Below, one piece after another: positions 54,301-61,897 of a DNA stretch of 64,000 nucleotides (position 1 is its first letter; each line of letters opens with the position of its first letter). A program made the translations under genes and the position numbers. Origin of the DNA: Sorangium cellulosum (GTDB lineage Bacteria > Myxococcota_A > Polyangia > Polyangiales > Polyangiaceae). The DNA is taken from assembly GCF_004135735.1 (NCBI RefSeq), contig NZ_CP012670.1, positions 10,992,501 through 11,056,500 on the forward strand. Reading direction: 5' to 3'. The notes under the pieces are model-generated. The model searched no databases. It was not told where the DNA came from and saw only the letters and a list, made by a program, of their open reading frames with translations.

Positions 54301-54887
54301 CGCGGCGCGGTCTCGACGAGCTCGAGGAGCGCGACGCGATCGCCCACGGCGGCCATGGCGCGCGCGCGGGTCGGGGCGCACGTGCGCGACGTGGCCGAGG
54401 CCTCGCCCGGGGGGAGCGCGGTCACGCAGAGCTCGCCGTCCTGCGAGGTGAGCAGCGTGGTGGTCCCGTCGGGGGAGGAGAGGGCGCCGGCGAGGTCCTC
54501 GTCGACGAGCTGGTGCGGCGGTCCGAGCTCGCCGGTACCGGCGTCGAGGCGCCTGACCCAGCCGGCGCGATCCGACGACAGCCTGGAGACGAAGAGCACC
54601 GAGCGGCGATCGAGCGACGGCTCGATCGTGAACGGGAGCGGCTGCACCGCCGGCGAGCCGAGCGGCGCGCGGCCGGGGAGCGCCGCGCCGGCGAGCGTGG
54701 CCGCGGCGGCGCCGGTCGGGCGCGCTCCCGCCGGGGCCGGGGCCGGGCTGCTGCCGGGAGCGTGCACCGCGGTGCCGGTCTGTGCGGGCGCGTCCCGCAG
54801 GGAGCCGCCGGAGCACGCCCCCGCGCCGCAGGCGAGCGGCACGAGCAGCGCAGGGATCACGGAGAGGGGGGATCGGGAACGGGGCAT
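51201..54887 (-). CDS. Giant secreted protein with C-terminal formylglycine-enzyme-like domain
   Basis: 1228 aa. An N-terminal secretion signal with Cys residues (LACGAGAC) suggests a lipoprotein. The first ~850 residues look like beta-propeller or WD-type repeats, interrupted at about 210-290 by a Lys/Ala/Pro/Arg segment like histone H1 (KPAKRPARARPAAAKPARKA). A repeated APSAAG linker (about 860-905) leads to an FGE-sulfatase/SUMF1 fold (about 920-1155): VAVDGGRFCIDRFEA, VGKRLCSASEFVTACRG, GNLDEWVD. I cannot identify the paired catalytic cysteines of true formylglycine enzymes, so a non-catalytic role is likely. The tail is low complexity and overlaps the convergent small gene. Confidence 0.8.
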   Translation of the reverse strand: MPRSRSPLSVIPALLVPLACGAGACSGGSLRDAPAQTGTAVHAPGSSPAPAPAGARPTGAAAATLAGAALPGRAPLGSPAVQPLPFTIEPSLDRRSVLFVSRLSSDRAGWVRRLDAGTGELGPPHQLVDEDLAGALSSPDGTTTLLTSQDGELCVTALPPGEASATSRTCAPTRARAMAAVGDRVALLELVETAPRGKAAKPAKRPARARPAAAKPARKAPARKSTVAKSKRPARDSGASGKAPRKKRGEDRGREARPKKKAPRKAPRPRRPDPLPEVEVRVRWLSPSDGIAAASSPTGLRFRPPLHGMDLIDAGGRPGAIDVLYYAASRKKSRTSWLGTAQIAFASLGEDGRVDPGRRAVVVEGDLEYGFVRGHQDPRLVTTSAGSVHVDVTGRNGACQAVRVAPALERLLAGAVPRAACAVDPARLVDATPLAPAELGALERIAARGARRAVGQPAYDPGLAAWAGDRAYFQTTSGELFSASRADGQPRREPDPFPARRARIAWGALATDGEGLAFAAGQLHRLDPRGQVAAVAAPAPADLGPGRPGGPPGPPIGEPERPAERRRVARIGASWWLARTDVVRLLPGPHVVPALRGRAHDGGAVLVGGRERGLFLEVLGERLQITALDASGALSAPGAPGGAPAQATPVQAAPAQAASLAGAPLAIASPVRPGFDACERRGGGAIVAGVSAEHPGQVVALSIDALGRPGAVRETSLPLVEGDFAVRLVALPEGGALLSDAARRHVVWLDDDGAELASRPWPADDTGALCVDGQPARRAIPAPSPGVFVTVPELAAPGTCVVGDPAWAADGSLRWFGSAVRDLDAQAEAGIARPALPASARAPSAGAPSAAGAPSAAGAPSAAGAPSAAGAPSPAAAAPSPAAAAPSSAAAAPVAALDGPPPGAPACPSDMVAVDGGRFCIDRFEAMLVDSATGEALSPDYPSTPNLLELTLAEWSTGGRRTGDIHARAFPLPLLPGWQRGRTLAAAARSRFGVRPSGYATGLVAESACAAVGKRLCSASEFVTACRGEDDTLFPYGDTFEEGACNVFRAGHPAAILHGNASTGHLDPRLNRVRSAREPLLRETGTSPRCASRWGNDAVYDLVGNLDEWVDEPGGAFAGGFYARSTRAGCEALISSHPRSYLDYSTGIRCCQDGIPEATSAPEAASPPDTASPQGAPADPPGSARPPPGHLPEQPGQGEGGSDHQEDMDPAAHGQHAEDGEQPHQQRD

Positions 54888-55080
54888 CCTTCGTACGCGC
54901 TCGGGCCCCCCTGTCCGCGCTCGCGCGGACGGGGAGGCGGGTCGGGACCGCTATAGAACGGTGGGCAGGCAGAAACCCCAGGAAAATCAACGGGAAGGCC
55001 GGGAACCAGGGAGGAGCGACGGAGATCTCGCTGTCTCGACGCTCTCCTGAGCAACCCCGGATATGTCACCGCTGGAATGC

Positions 55081-55362
55081 GCCGGCCGGCGTGCGGCGGC
55101 GCGTGGGGGGACGCCGGCCGGCGTGGAGCGGCGCGTGGGGGGACGCCCGCCGGCGTGCGGCGGCGCGTGGGGGGACGCCGGCCGGCGTGGAGCGGCGCGT
55201 GGGGGGACGCCCGCCGGCGTGCGGCGGCGCGTGGGGGGACGCCCACCGGTGTGCAGTGGCGCGTGGGGGGACGCCCGCCGGCATGCAGCGGGGCGTGGGG
55301 GGACGCCGGCCGGCGTGCAGCGGGGCGTGGGGGGACGCCCGCCGGGGTGCAGCACCGTGTGG
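55081..55362. repeat. 32-bp tandem repeat, 8 full copies plus a partial
   Basis: Eight consecutive 32-bp units (55081-55336) and a partial ninth. Each begins GCCGGCCGGC or GCCCGCCGGC and ends GCGTGGGGGGAC. The period is not a multiple of three, so the array is not a coding repeat. It occupies the 526-bp divergent gap between the FGE-like gene and the 257-aa protein gene. No spacers, hence not a CRISPR. The rest of the gap (54888-55080, 55363-55413) shows nothing clear. Confidence 0.95.
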
Positions 55363-55413
55363 AAAACGTGCTGCCGCATTGCCGGGGCATCGCGATCTCG
55401 ATAGCCGGGTCTG

Positions 55414-56187
55414 ATGGGAAAAGCCGCATTTCTCGCCCGCCGGCTCACACCGAGCGGGTGCATTGTTGCAGGTACCAAGCTCGCCGCTCACCGGGAGGCG
55501 TTGAAATCGAAGAAGATCAAGCTCGCTGCCAAGGTCGACGCAGCGGTCCAGTCGGTCATTGCGTCCACCGAGGCCCTCGAGGCGCTCGGGAGCATCGACG
55601 CCACGATGGTGGAAATCGACCGCGGCACCGACCGGTGCATTGGAGCGTTCAGCGGCCAGCTCGCCGGCATCGAGCGCGCCTTCGATCACGACGACATCCT
55701 GCCGCTGACGGAGGACGAGGCGGCGCGCCGCCGCGACGCGCTGCTGGTGCGCTCGGAGGTGCTGTCGTCGGGCACCGACTTCATCCGCCTCGTCTACTCC
55801 CAGCAATGGGTGCGCATGAGCGCGATGATCAAGGCGCTCGACGCCAGGGACGTGAAGGCGGCGGTCGAGCGTCTCGGGCTCTCGGCGGAGGCAGGCCGCC
55901 TGCGGCGCTGGACGGAGCTGTACGGCAAGAAGCTCGGCGTCACCGAGGCGAAGGGCGCGGATCCGGCCGTCAAGGCGGTCGAGGCGTGGCATGAGGCCTA
56001 TGGCACGCTCCTGGTGCAGGTCCATGCCGAGTACGACGACGACAAGGACGAGATGCACGCGCTCCTCCGCGATCGGCTGCTCTCGCCGTACGAGGACGCG
56101 GCGGAAGAAGCGCGGCGCGCCGAGCAGCGGGCCCGCGCCGCCAGCGCCAGGAAGAAGACCGAGGCCGAGGCCGAGCCGATCGCATAG
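55414..56187 (+). CDS. Hypothetical all-helical protein
   Basis: 257 aa with high helical propensity throughout, a basic start, a central FDHDDILPLTEDEAARRRDALL region and a C-terminal charged coiled coil (RRAEQRARAASARKK). No signal peptide or membrane segment is clear. I recognise no family. It lies downstream of the 32-bp repeat array, which would form part of its leader or promoter region. Confidence 0.6.
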   Translation: MGKAAFLARRLTPSGCIVAGTKLAAHREALKSKKIKLAAKVDAAVQSVIASTEALEALGSIDATMVEIDRGTDRCIGAFSGQLAGIERAFDHDDILPLTEDEAARRRDALLVRSEVLSSGTDFIRLVYSQQWVRMSAMIKALDARDVKAAVERLGLSAEAGRLRRWTELYGKKLGVTEAKGADPAVKAVEAWHEAYGTLLVQVHAEYDDDKDEMHALLRDRLLSPYEDAAEEARRAEQRARAASARKKTEAEAEPIA

Positions 56188-56381
56188 CGCTGCTCCGCGC
56201 CCGCCCGCAGGCACGCGACCGGGAATCCCACCCATCGCGCGAGGACGGCGTCGGTCGCCGGCCACCTCGCAACACCGTTGCAGACCCGCCGTTGCAGTCC
56301 CGATCCCAGGTGACATCTCTCTCGGGTTCGAGGGAAACGTCGCCGGTGAACCTCGTGCATCCTATTTTTCGGCTCCAGCGC

Positions 56382-56415
56382 ACGATTCTGCAACAATCCG
56401 GGGGACCTTCCCGGA
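56382..56415 (+). promoter_or_regulatory. Conserved 34-bp inverted-repeat motif, copy 1
   Basis: The segment begins ACGATTCTGCAACAATCCGG and contains TCCGGG and CCCGGA arms 7 bp apart. It matches the motif at 59946-59979 at about 27 of 34 positions. Both lie exactly 44 bases (motif start to ATG) before an ATG. It could be an ECF promoter (GCAAC as the -35 region) or an operator. Confidence 0.6.
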
Positions 56416-56425
56416 ATCAGGACGG

Positions 56426-56485
56426 ATGTCGGAGTCCCGTTCATGTCCGGCCTGCTCCTCGTCCGTCACCGGATCCGGAGGATGA
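56426..56485 (+). CDS. Possible 19-aa leader peptide
   Basis: An ATG at the position matching the sigma-fusion start relative to the shared upstream motif opens a 19-codon frame (MSESRSCPACSSSVTGSGG). Its stop overlaps the internal ATG of the next gene as ATGA at 56482-56485. It may be a translated leader coupled to the downstream gene, or chance. Confidence 0.3.
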   Translation: MSESRSCPACSSSVTGSGG

Positions 56486-57519
56486 GGCGCGCCGCGCTGC
56501 CGCTCGCCGCATCGCTCTTCCTGGCGGCGCCCGGGGCGCTCGCGCAGGGCGCGCCGGGCGGCGCGCGCCTGTCCTACACGCGGGGGCCTGGCACCGAGGG
56601 GTGCCCCGAGGAGCCGAGCCTCCGGGAGCTCGTCGCGAGCCAGCTCGGCGGGGTCGACCCGTTCGGGCACGACGGCGCGTGGCACATCGAGGTGGTCATC
56701 CGGCGCAAGGGGCCGGTGTTCCAGGGAGAGATCGCGGTTCATGACCGCGATGGCCGGGAGCTCGGCCGCCAGGAGCTCTCGAGCCCGATCTGTGGCGTGC
56801 TCGTGGGGGACATCGGCCTCTCCCTCAGCATCGCGATGCGCCCGGTTCTGCCACCACGGCTCGTGCCGGGGAGCGCTCCCGCCGCGCCGTCCTCGGGGCC
56901 GCCGCCCCCGTCGGCGCCGGAGGACGCCGCGCCACCCGCCTCGCCGGACGCGCCGGCCAGGGCGCCGGCCTCGAAACCGCCCCGCCCGGTCGCCGCGCCG
57001 GCCCGACCCGTTCCGCGTCCGAGGCCGCCGCCGGCTCGCCGGCGCCTTCAGCTCGGCGCCGGGGTGCTGCTCGGCGCCGGCGTGGCGCCTTCCGTGGCGG
57101 TCGGGTTCTCGGGGTTCGCCGGCGCCCGCTGGGAGAGGTTCTCGCTCTCGCTGGAGGCCCGCGGGGATCTTCCGATCGACGCCGAGCCCTATCGCGGCTG
57201 GACCATCGGGGTGTCGGGGCTGAGCGGCTCCCTCGTTCCCTGCGGTCATGCGGCCTGGTTCTTCGGCTGCGCCCTCGCCACGGCAGGCGCGGTGTGGCAC
57301 GTCAGGGGCAGCACCGGCAGGGAGTTAGCGCTGCCCTACGCAGCGCTCGGGCTTCGTGCGGGGCTGGAGGTACCGCTCTCTGCCCGCCTCGTCGGACAGC
57401 TCACCGGCGAGCTCTCGCTCAACATACATCGGACGCACATTCGACCGATCCGTGGCGAAGGGTGGTCCGCGGCGCCCGTCTCGGAGGCGGTGGCACTCCG
57501 TCTGCTCGCTTTCTTCTGA
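56482..57519 (+). CDS. Predicted outer-membrane/periplasmic hypothetical protein
   Basis: 345 aa from ATG 56482, which starts directly with a Sec signal (RRAALPLAASLFLAAPGALAQ); ATG 56443 would add 13 residues. An N-terminal domain (about 25-110) is followed by a Pro/Ala linker (about 120-190) and a C-terminal region with alternating strands (LQLGAGVLLGAGVAPSVAVGF, FSLSLEARGDLPID, LALPYAALGLRAGLEVPL) suggestive of a beta-barrel. No specific family. It shares an upstream motif with the ECF sigma fusion gene, so it may belong to the same regulon. Confidence 0.65.
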   Translation: MRRAALPLAASLFLAAPGALAQGAPGGARLSYTRGPGTEGCPEEPSLRELVASQLGGVDPFGHDGAWHIEVVIRRKGPVFQGEIAVHDRDGRELGRQELSSPICGVLVGDIGLSLSIAMRPVLPPRLVPGSAPAAPSSGPPPPSAPEDAAPPASPDAPARAPASKPPRPVAAPARPVPRPRPPPARRRLQLGAGVLLGAGVAPSVAVGFSGFAGARWERFSLSLEARGDLPIDAEPYRGWTIGVSGLSGSLVPCGHAAWFFGCALATAGAVWHVRGSTGRELALPYAALGLRAGLEVPLSARLVGQLTGELSLNIHRTHIRPIRGEGWSAAPVSEAVALRLLAFF

Positions 57520-57675
57520 ATTCCCGTGCGGTTTCGCGAAGCATCGGACGCGCCCGCAGGAGCGACCCCCATGAAGCGGCTGCAAGCGCGTGCTGCGTGC
57601 GGGGGGCACAGGTGCGTCCCTCACGGTCTGCCATCCCCCGGCGAGGCCGCTGCCGCGCCCGGAACGAGCCGTCGA

Positions 57676-58917
57676 CTAGGCCGGTACAGCGCTGGTGCGG
57701 CGACAGCAAAACGTCGCCGCCGCGGTCGGCGCGATGCTGCCGACCGGCTCGCCGCCGACCGGTTCGCACCGTCCGGGATCGAGGCTGACGACGCTCACCG
57801 ACTTGCTCCCGAGCGCTGTCCCGGAAGCGACGGTCCCGCAGTCGGGGGCGTCGGAGGTGATCACCTGGCTCGCGACGAGCTGAGAGCACCCTTCATCGCT
57901 GAACGCGGAGGCCAGCACGCTGCACGTCGCTCCGACAGGCTGGGCACAGCCGCACGGCGCGCAGCCGCGGGTGTCCTCCACGCCGGCGTGGAAGACGTGC
58001 CGGTCCGGGTACGTGGCGGGGCAGTCCTGCTCTCCCTCGTGGTGGATGCACGTGAGAAACCCCTCCGGCGGCGCCGCGTCGCCGGTCGGTGGTGCCGGCG
58101 TGCAGGTCATGCCCGGATCCGCGCACGGGGGGGATGCGTTTCCGGTGCACGCCCGGGCGACGAGCGCGAAGCTCCCCGCCGGGGTGGGCTCGTCGGGGTT
58201 CTCCGGCGCCTCCGCGACCTTCGGCGCGCAACCTGCGGAGACGACGCGAGGCGCCTGAATCGCGAGCGCCTGCACGCACCGGGCGCCATCGCACATCCGT
58301 CCCGCCTCCACGGCGCTCGCCGACGTGCAGGTCCCGTCCCAGCCCTCCGGGGCAGCGAACGAGGTCGCTGGAGCCTCGGGGCCGCCGCAAGGGAAGCTGG
58401 CGAAGGCTTTCCACTCCACCGGCACCTCGCAGGTGGCCTCCGGCGGGTCGCACGCGCAGGCGGGGCACTGGTGCGGGGCTGGAGCCGCGAAATCCGCGTA
58501 GCCCTCGTAGCCGATGATCGGCGCGATCGCAGGGCAACTCGGCACGGCGTCGGGGGAGCCGATCCAGAGCAGCGCCGGCTCGGACCACCCGAGCGGCTCC
58601 TTCGGGACGCACTGCCCTGCGCAGACCTCTGCCGCCGGCATCAGGCCGCCGAAATCGGGCACGACGGCGACGTCCGTGTCGTCCTCTGCCGCGCAGTCGT
58701 CGCCGCCACCGTCGCCACCGCCGCACCCACCAGCACCGCCGGCGTCGGGCGGATCGAGCACCTCACAGGGCGTTCCCTTGGGCCCTTGGTCCTCATCCCA
58801 CGGGCACAGGTACCCGGTCGACGACCCGCACCCGCCGGACGCGACCCCGAGCCCGAGCGTGCTCGCACAGCAAATCGTCACGAACCCACGCTGCCAGCGT
58901 CGCGCCCGTGTTGCCAT
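57676..58917 (-). CDS. Cys-rich secreted hypothetical protein
   Basis: 413 aa. The N-terminal hydrophobic segment (VTICCASTLGLGVASGGC) suggests a lipoprotein. About thirty cysteines are spread through the mature part (CPACACDPPEATC, GCAPCGCAQPVGATC), implying multiple disulfides and an extracytoplasmic location. GAGGAG precedes the start. No family recognised. It is convergent with the outer-membrane-like gene; the 156-bp gap between them holds no clear gene. Confidence 0.7.
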   Translation of the reverse strand: MATRARRWQRGFVTICCASTLGLGVASGGCGSSTGYLCPWDEDQGPKGTPCEVLDPPDAGGAGGCGGGDGGGDDCAAEDDTDVAVVPDFGGLMPAAEVCAGQCVPKEPLGWSEPALLWIGSPDAVPSCPAIAPIIGYEGYADFAAPAPHQCPACACDPPEATCEVPVEWKAFASFPCGGPEAPATSFAAPEGWDGTCTSASAVEAGRMCDGARCVQALAIQAPRVVSAGCAPKVAEAPENPDEPTPAGSFALVARACTGNASPPCADPGMTCTPAPPTGDAAPPEGFLTCIHHEGEQDCPATYPDRHVFHAGVEDTRGCAPCGCAQPVGATCSVLASAFSDEGCSQLVASQVITSDAPDCGTVASGTALGSKSVSVVSLDPGRCEPVGGEPVGSIAPTAAATFCCRRTSAVPA

Positions 58918-59229
58918 CGCCTCTCCTCATACTCTGCGGCGCTATCGAAGTCGCGCCCCGCCAGGTGCGGCCACATTATCAGGGAACCCCAGGGCGCCGC
59001 CAGACCAACCCCGACGCAACCCGCCACAGGTTCGGCCGCATTGCGGAGAGCGAGGTGGTTTTCTCACCCTTCGCCAGGCGACAGCCCGCGTCGCCCTTCA
59101 GGAGGGTCCGAGCTGTCGCCGTCGTGCGCCAGGCTCCCGCCTGCCGCCAGAACGAGCGCTCTGGCGCCCAGTCGACGCGCACCGGTCGATTTTTCAGTGA
59201 GAAGCGGGGCAGTCCCGGAGACCGCCCCG
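58918..59229. other. 312-bp divergent intergenic region
   Basis: This separates the Cys-rich protein and the first sigma gene. No gene is supported. A GATAAT-like element lies about 55 bases before the Cys-rich gene. A GC-rich inverted repeat (CGGGGC and GCCCCG, about 59205-59229) immediately precedes the sigma start. Confidence 0.4.
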
Positions 59230-59883
59230 ATGAAGACCCCATTGCCGATCTCTCGCCGGCGGGCGCGCAGCCGCGTGCCCACCGAAGTGGCGAAACCTCG
59301 GACGGGCCGCCGCTCGCGCAGCGCGCCGAACGAGGCGCTCCACCCGGCGGTCTCGCCCTCGATCGAGGCCCTCTGGGCCGAGCGGCCGCTTGTCGCCCTC
59401 CTGCTCCGCACCCTCCGCATTCCCGCCCGCGACCGAGAGGATCTCCTCCAGACGGTGCTCCTCGGCGCCTGGGAAGCCATCCGAGCATGCAGGTACCGCC
59501 CGGGCCCGCTGCGGCACCCGCGCGACGCGCTGCGCGCCTGGCTGCACGGCGTCGTCTGGCGCCAGGTGTCCCATTACCGCGAGAGCGCCTACGTCCGCCG
59601 CGCGATCCTGTGCGGCGCACTCCCCGCGCTCGCCCGCCAGGCGCATGTCGAGATCGAGGGAGGGCTCCTCGCCCGCGCCGCGCTCCGCGAGGTCGCCGCG
59701 CTCGCCGTGGGCCATCGCGAGGTCCTCCTCGCAGCGGCCGGGCCCCTGAGCCTCGTCGCCTGGGCACGAGCGCGCGACATGAACCCCAATTCCGCGGCCA
59801 GCCGGCTGCGTTGCGCCAGGAGGGCGCTGGCCGACAGGCTCGCCTCTCCGAGGCCGCCGTTCGGTGAGGTCGCCGCTCGGTGA
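59230..59883 (+). CDS. Sigma-70-family (ECF-like) RNA polymerase sigma factor
   Basis: 217 aa from ATG 59230. A basic N-terminus precedes a region-2-like helix set (RIPARDREDLLQTVLLGAWEAIRAC, then AWLHGVVWRQVSHY) and a region-4-like C-terminus (REVLLAAAGPLSLVAWARARDMNPNSAASRLRCARRAL). The DNA-recognition helix is degenerate relative to standard ECF factors. It ends 106 bp before a second sigma gene. No anti-sigma gene is adjacent. Confidence 0.75.
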   Translation: MKTPLPISRRRARSRVPTEVAKPRTGRRSRSAPNEALHPAVSPSIEALWAERPLVALLLRTLRIPARDREDLLQTVLLGAWEAIRACRYRPGPLRHPRDALRAWLHGVVWRQVSHYRESAYVRRAILCGALPALARQAHVEIEGGLLARAALREVAALAVGHREVLLAAAGPLSLVAWARARDMNPNSAASRLRCARRALADRLASPRPPFGEVAAR

Positions 59884-59945
59884 CGCTGCCGCCGGGGTGA
59901 GGCCTCCGCTCGGTTCCCGCTCGGCCGGTCGCGCCGGGGCGGTGT

Positions 59946-59979
59946 ACGATTTCGCAACGATCCGGGCGGCCTCGCCGGA
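59946..59979 (+). promoter_or_regulatory. Conserved 34-bp inverted-repeat motif, copy 2
   Basis: It begins ACGATTTCGCAACGATCCGG and carries TCCGG and CCGGA arms. It is 44 bases (start to ATG) upstream of the sigma-fusion start, the same distance as copy 1 at 56382 from its ATG. Autoregulation of the sigma factor is a natural reading. Confidence 0.6.
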
Positions 59980-59989
59980 CTACCTGTCC

Positions 59990-61492
59990 ATGAAAGAGCC
60001 TCGAGCACGCCCAGCGCCCCCTCCCGCGTCCGACGCGGCGCCTGCGCCCGCTGCCGCACCCGATGCAGATCCTGCGCCCGCCATCGGGTCGCCCCCGCGG
60101 CCCTCGTTCGAGGAGGTCTATCAGACCTTGCTTCCCTACGTCCTCGTGGTGCTCTGGCGGCTCGGCGTCGCATCTCGGGATCTCCACGACGTCGCTCACG
60201 AGGTGTTTCTCGTCGTTCACCGGCGCCTCGAGGACCACGATCCTCGCCTGTCGCTCAAGGCGTGGGTCGCGGGGATCAGCGCGCATGTCGCCCTTCGCCA
60301 CCGGCAGCTCGCCCGGAACCAGCGGGAGCTGCTCGCGCTCCAGGATGCCGAGACCATCGAGCTCGCGGACCCCGGGCTCGACGCGGAGCGCCGGGTCGCA
60401 CAGGCCGAGACCCAGCGTATCGTCCGCGAGATCATCCAGCGTATCGAGAGGGAACGACGAGCGGTGTTCGTGCTCTACGACCTCGAGGGGAGCGAGATGC
60501 GCGATATCGCTCAGGCCCTCCAGATCCCCGTGAACACCGCATGGGATCGGCTGAGGCGCGCCCGCAACGAGTTCGCGGCCGCGGTCAAGCGGCTCTCCGC
60601 GCGGGACCCGGACGCGCTCGGCCTTCGTCGCCTGCGCTTCGCCCTGGCGCCGTTCGCGCTGGCGGACAGGCCCATGCTGCTCGAGGCAGGCAGGATCCGG
60701 ATCGGACCGGCGCAGGAGCTCGCCGGACCGCTGTGGGCGCGTCTTCAGCGGTCGCTCGCCTCGACCGGAGGGCTGGCCCACGGCACGGACGGCCTCTCCG
60801 GCAGCCCGGCGGCACAGCCCGGTGCAGGTGCCTTCTCGACCCCTGGGCGCCGTCTAGGGAGCGCGGTGAAGGCCGCCGGCGCCACCGGGGAGAAACGCAC
60901 GCCGCCGGTCATCACGATGGCGCGATCCAGGCTCATCAAGGCAGGCGCGGCTTTGTTCCTCGGCGGAGCCGGGGTGGGCGCCGGCGTGGTCTATGCCGCG
61001 CTCCCGCCGCCTGCTGCGGCGCCGGTGGTGTCCGTCCGCGCCGAGGTCGAACGCGCCGCCCCAAAGCGAGCTGAGCGCGCCGGGGCCGGGCGCGCCGAGC
61101 GCGCCGCGGCCGGGCTCGCCGTGGCCGACGCCGCCGTCAGCGCTGGGCCCCCGACGGCCGCGGGCGCGGCGGCCGCGGCGCCGTCACGCGCGCCCTCCCG
61201 CAAGGCGCCTCCGCCCGGCGAGCACGACGCGACCGAGGAGCGCGCCTTGCTCAGCAGCGCTGGCCTCGCGCTCAGTGAAGGGAAAGCGACAGAGGCGCTC
61301 GACGTGCTGGCCCTCCATGAGCGGAAATATCCGCGCAGCCCGAGAGCCCAGCAGCGCGAGGCGCTGGCCATCCAGGCCCTCGTCCAGGCCGGGCGGCGCG
61401 CCGACGCCGGCGCGCGCGCCGAGCGGTTCCGCGCGGCGTTCCCTCACGCCATGTTTCTCCCCGCCATCGAGGCAGCCATGAACGGCCCATGA
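59990..61492 (+). CDS. ECF sigma factor fused to membrane segment and C-terminal TPR-like domain
   Basis: 500 aa from ATG 59990. Sigma region 2 (about 40-115, VYQTLLPYVLVVLWRLGV, DVAHEVFLVVHRRL) and region 4 (about 145-205, AVFVLYDLEGSEMRDIAQAL, VNTAWDRLRRAR) are well conserved. After a Ser/Gly linker, a membrane helix (about 316-335, AGAALFLGGAGVGAGVVYAA) leads to an Ala-rich spacer and a C-terminal TPR-like region (about 415-495, AGLALSEGKATEALDVLALHE). A membrane-tethered sigma with an extracytoplasmic sensor suggests release by proteolysis or direct sensing. Confidence 0.85.
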   Translation: MKEPRARPAPPPASDAAPAPAAAPDADPAPAIGSPPRPSFEEVYQTLLPYVLVVLWRLGVASRDLHDVAHEVFLVVHRRLEDHDPRLSLKAWVAGISAHVALRHRQLARNQRELLALQDAETIELADPGLDAERRVAQAETQRIVREIIQRIERERRAVFVLYDLEGSEMRDIAQALQIPVNTAWDRLRRARNEFAAAVKRLSARDPDALGLRRLRFALAPFALADRPMLLEAGRIRIGPAQELAGPLWARLQRSLASTGGLAHGTDGLSGSPAAQPGAGAFSTPGRRLGSAVKAAGATGEKRTPPVITMARSRLIKAGAALFLGGAGVGAGVVYAALPPPAAAPVVSVRAEVERAAPKRAERAGAGRAERAAAGLAVADAAVSAGPPTAAGAAAAAPSRAPSRKAPPPGEHDATEERALLSSAGLALSEGKATEALDVLALHERKYPRSPRAQQREALAIQALVQAGRRADAGARAERFRAAFPHAMFLPAIEAAMNGP

Positions 61493-61897
61493 GGGGCCCA
61501 GGCACGCTGCTGACTCGGGCAAACATGGACGTTGCTCCTCGGCAGCTTGGGGCGGCCCACCCCTCGCGCGAGGACGACGCCGCTCGCGGGCCACGCCGCT
61601 AGCTCCGCGCGTGGGCACCCGGTAAGGCGCGCAGAGCGTGCATCGCAGTGCCGATCCAGAGGCGCGCGCGCCGCCCGTCGGGCGGCCGGAGCCTGCGCCC
61701 GTGCCGCAGCGGCCAGCGGCGAGGGCCGCACAGCGATCACCAGGACCGGCGCGCGACGGCGGCATCTCCTGCGCGCGCGCCCGGGCCTGCTCGCAGCGCG
61801 GCCGCTCGGGGCGGCGGCCGAGCTCCCGAGGGCCCTCGCGGAGGCGCCGTGGCTCCGCGGATGCTCACCCCCGCCGGCACGGCATTTGCAATTCGCC
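61493..61897. other. Noncoding gap upstream of the 19-bp repeat
   Basis: About 405 bp after the sigma-fusion gene with long antisense frames but no supported gene; codon content and lack of recognisable protein argue against coding. I saw no tRNA or clear hairpin. It merges into the 19-bp repeat array. Confidence 0.5.

Noticed and set aside
55081..55362. Possible CRISPR array
   Set aside because: The 32-bp units are directly adjacent with no unique spacers and no cas genes are nearby; it is a plain tandem repeat.
57526..59229. Long upstream extension of the first sigma gene (open frame from 57526)
   Set aside because: It runs antisense to the Cys-rich gene and is Arg/Ala-rich with no recognisable domain; such shadow frames are expected in very GC-rich DNA.
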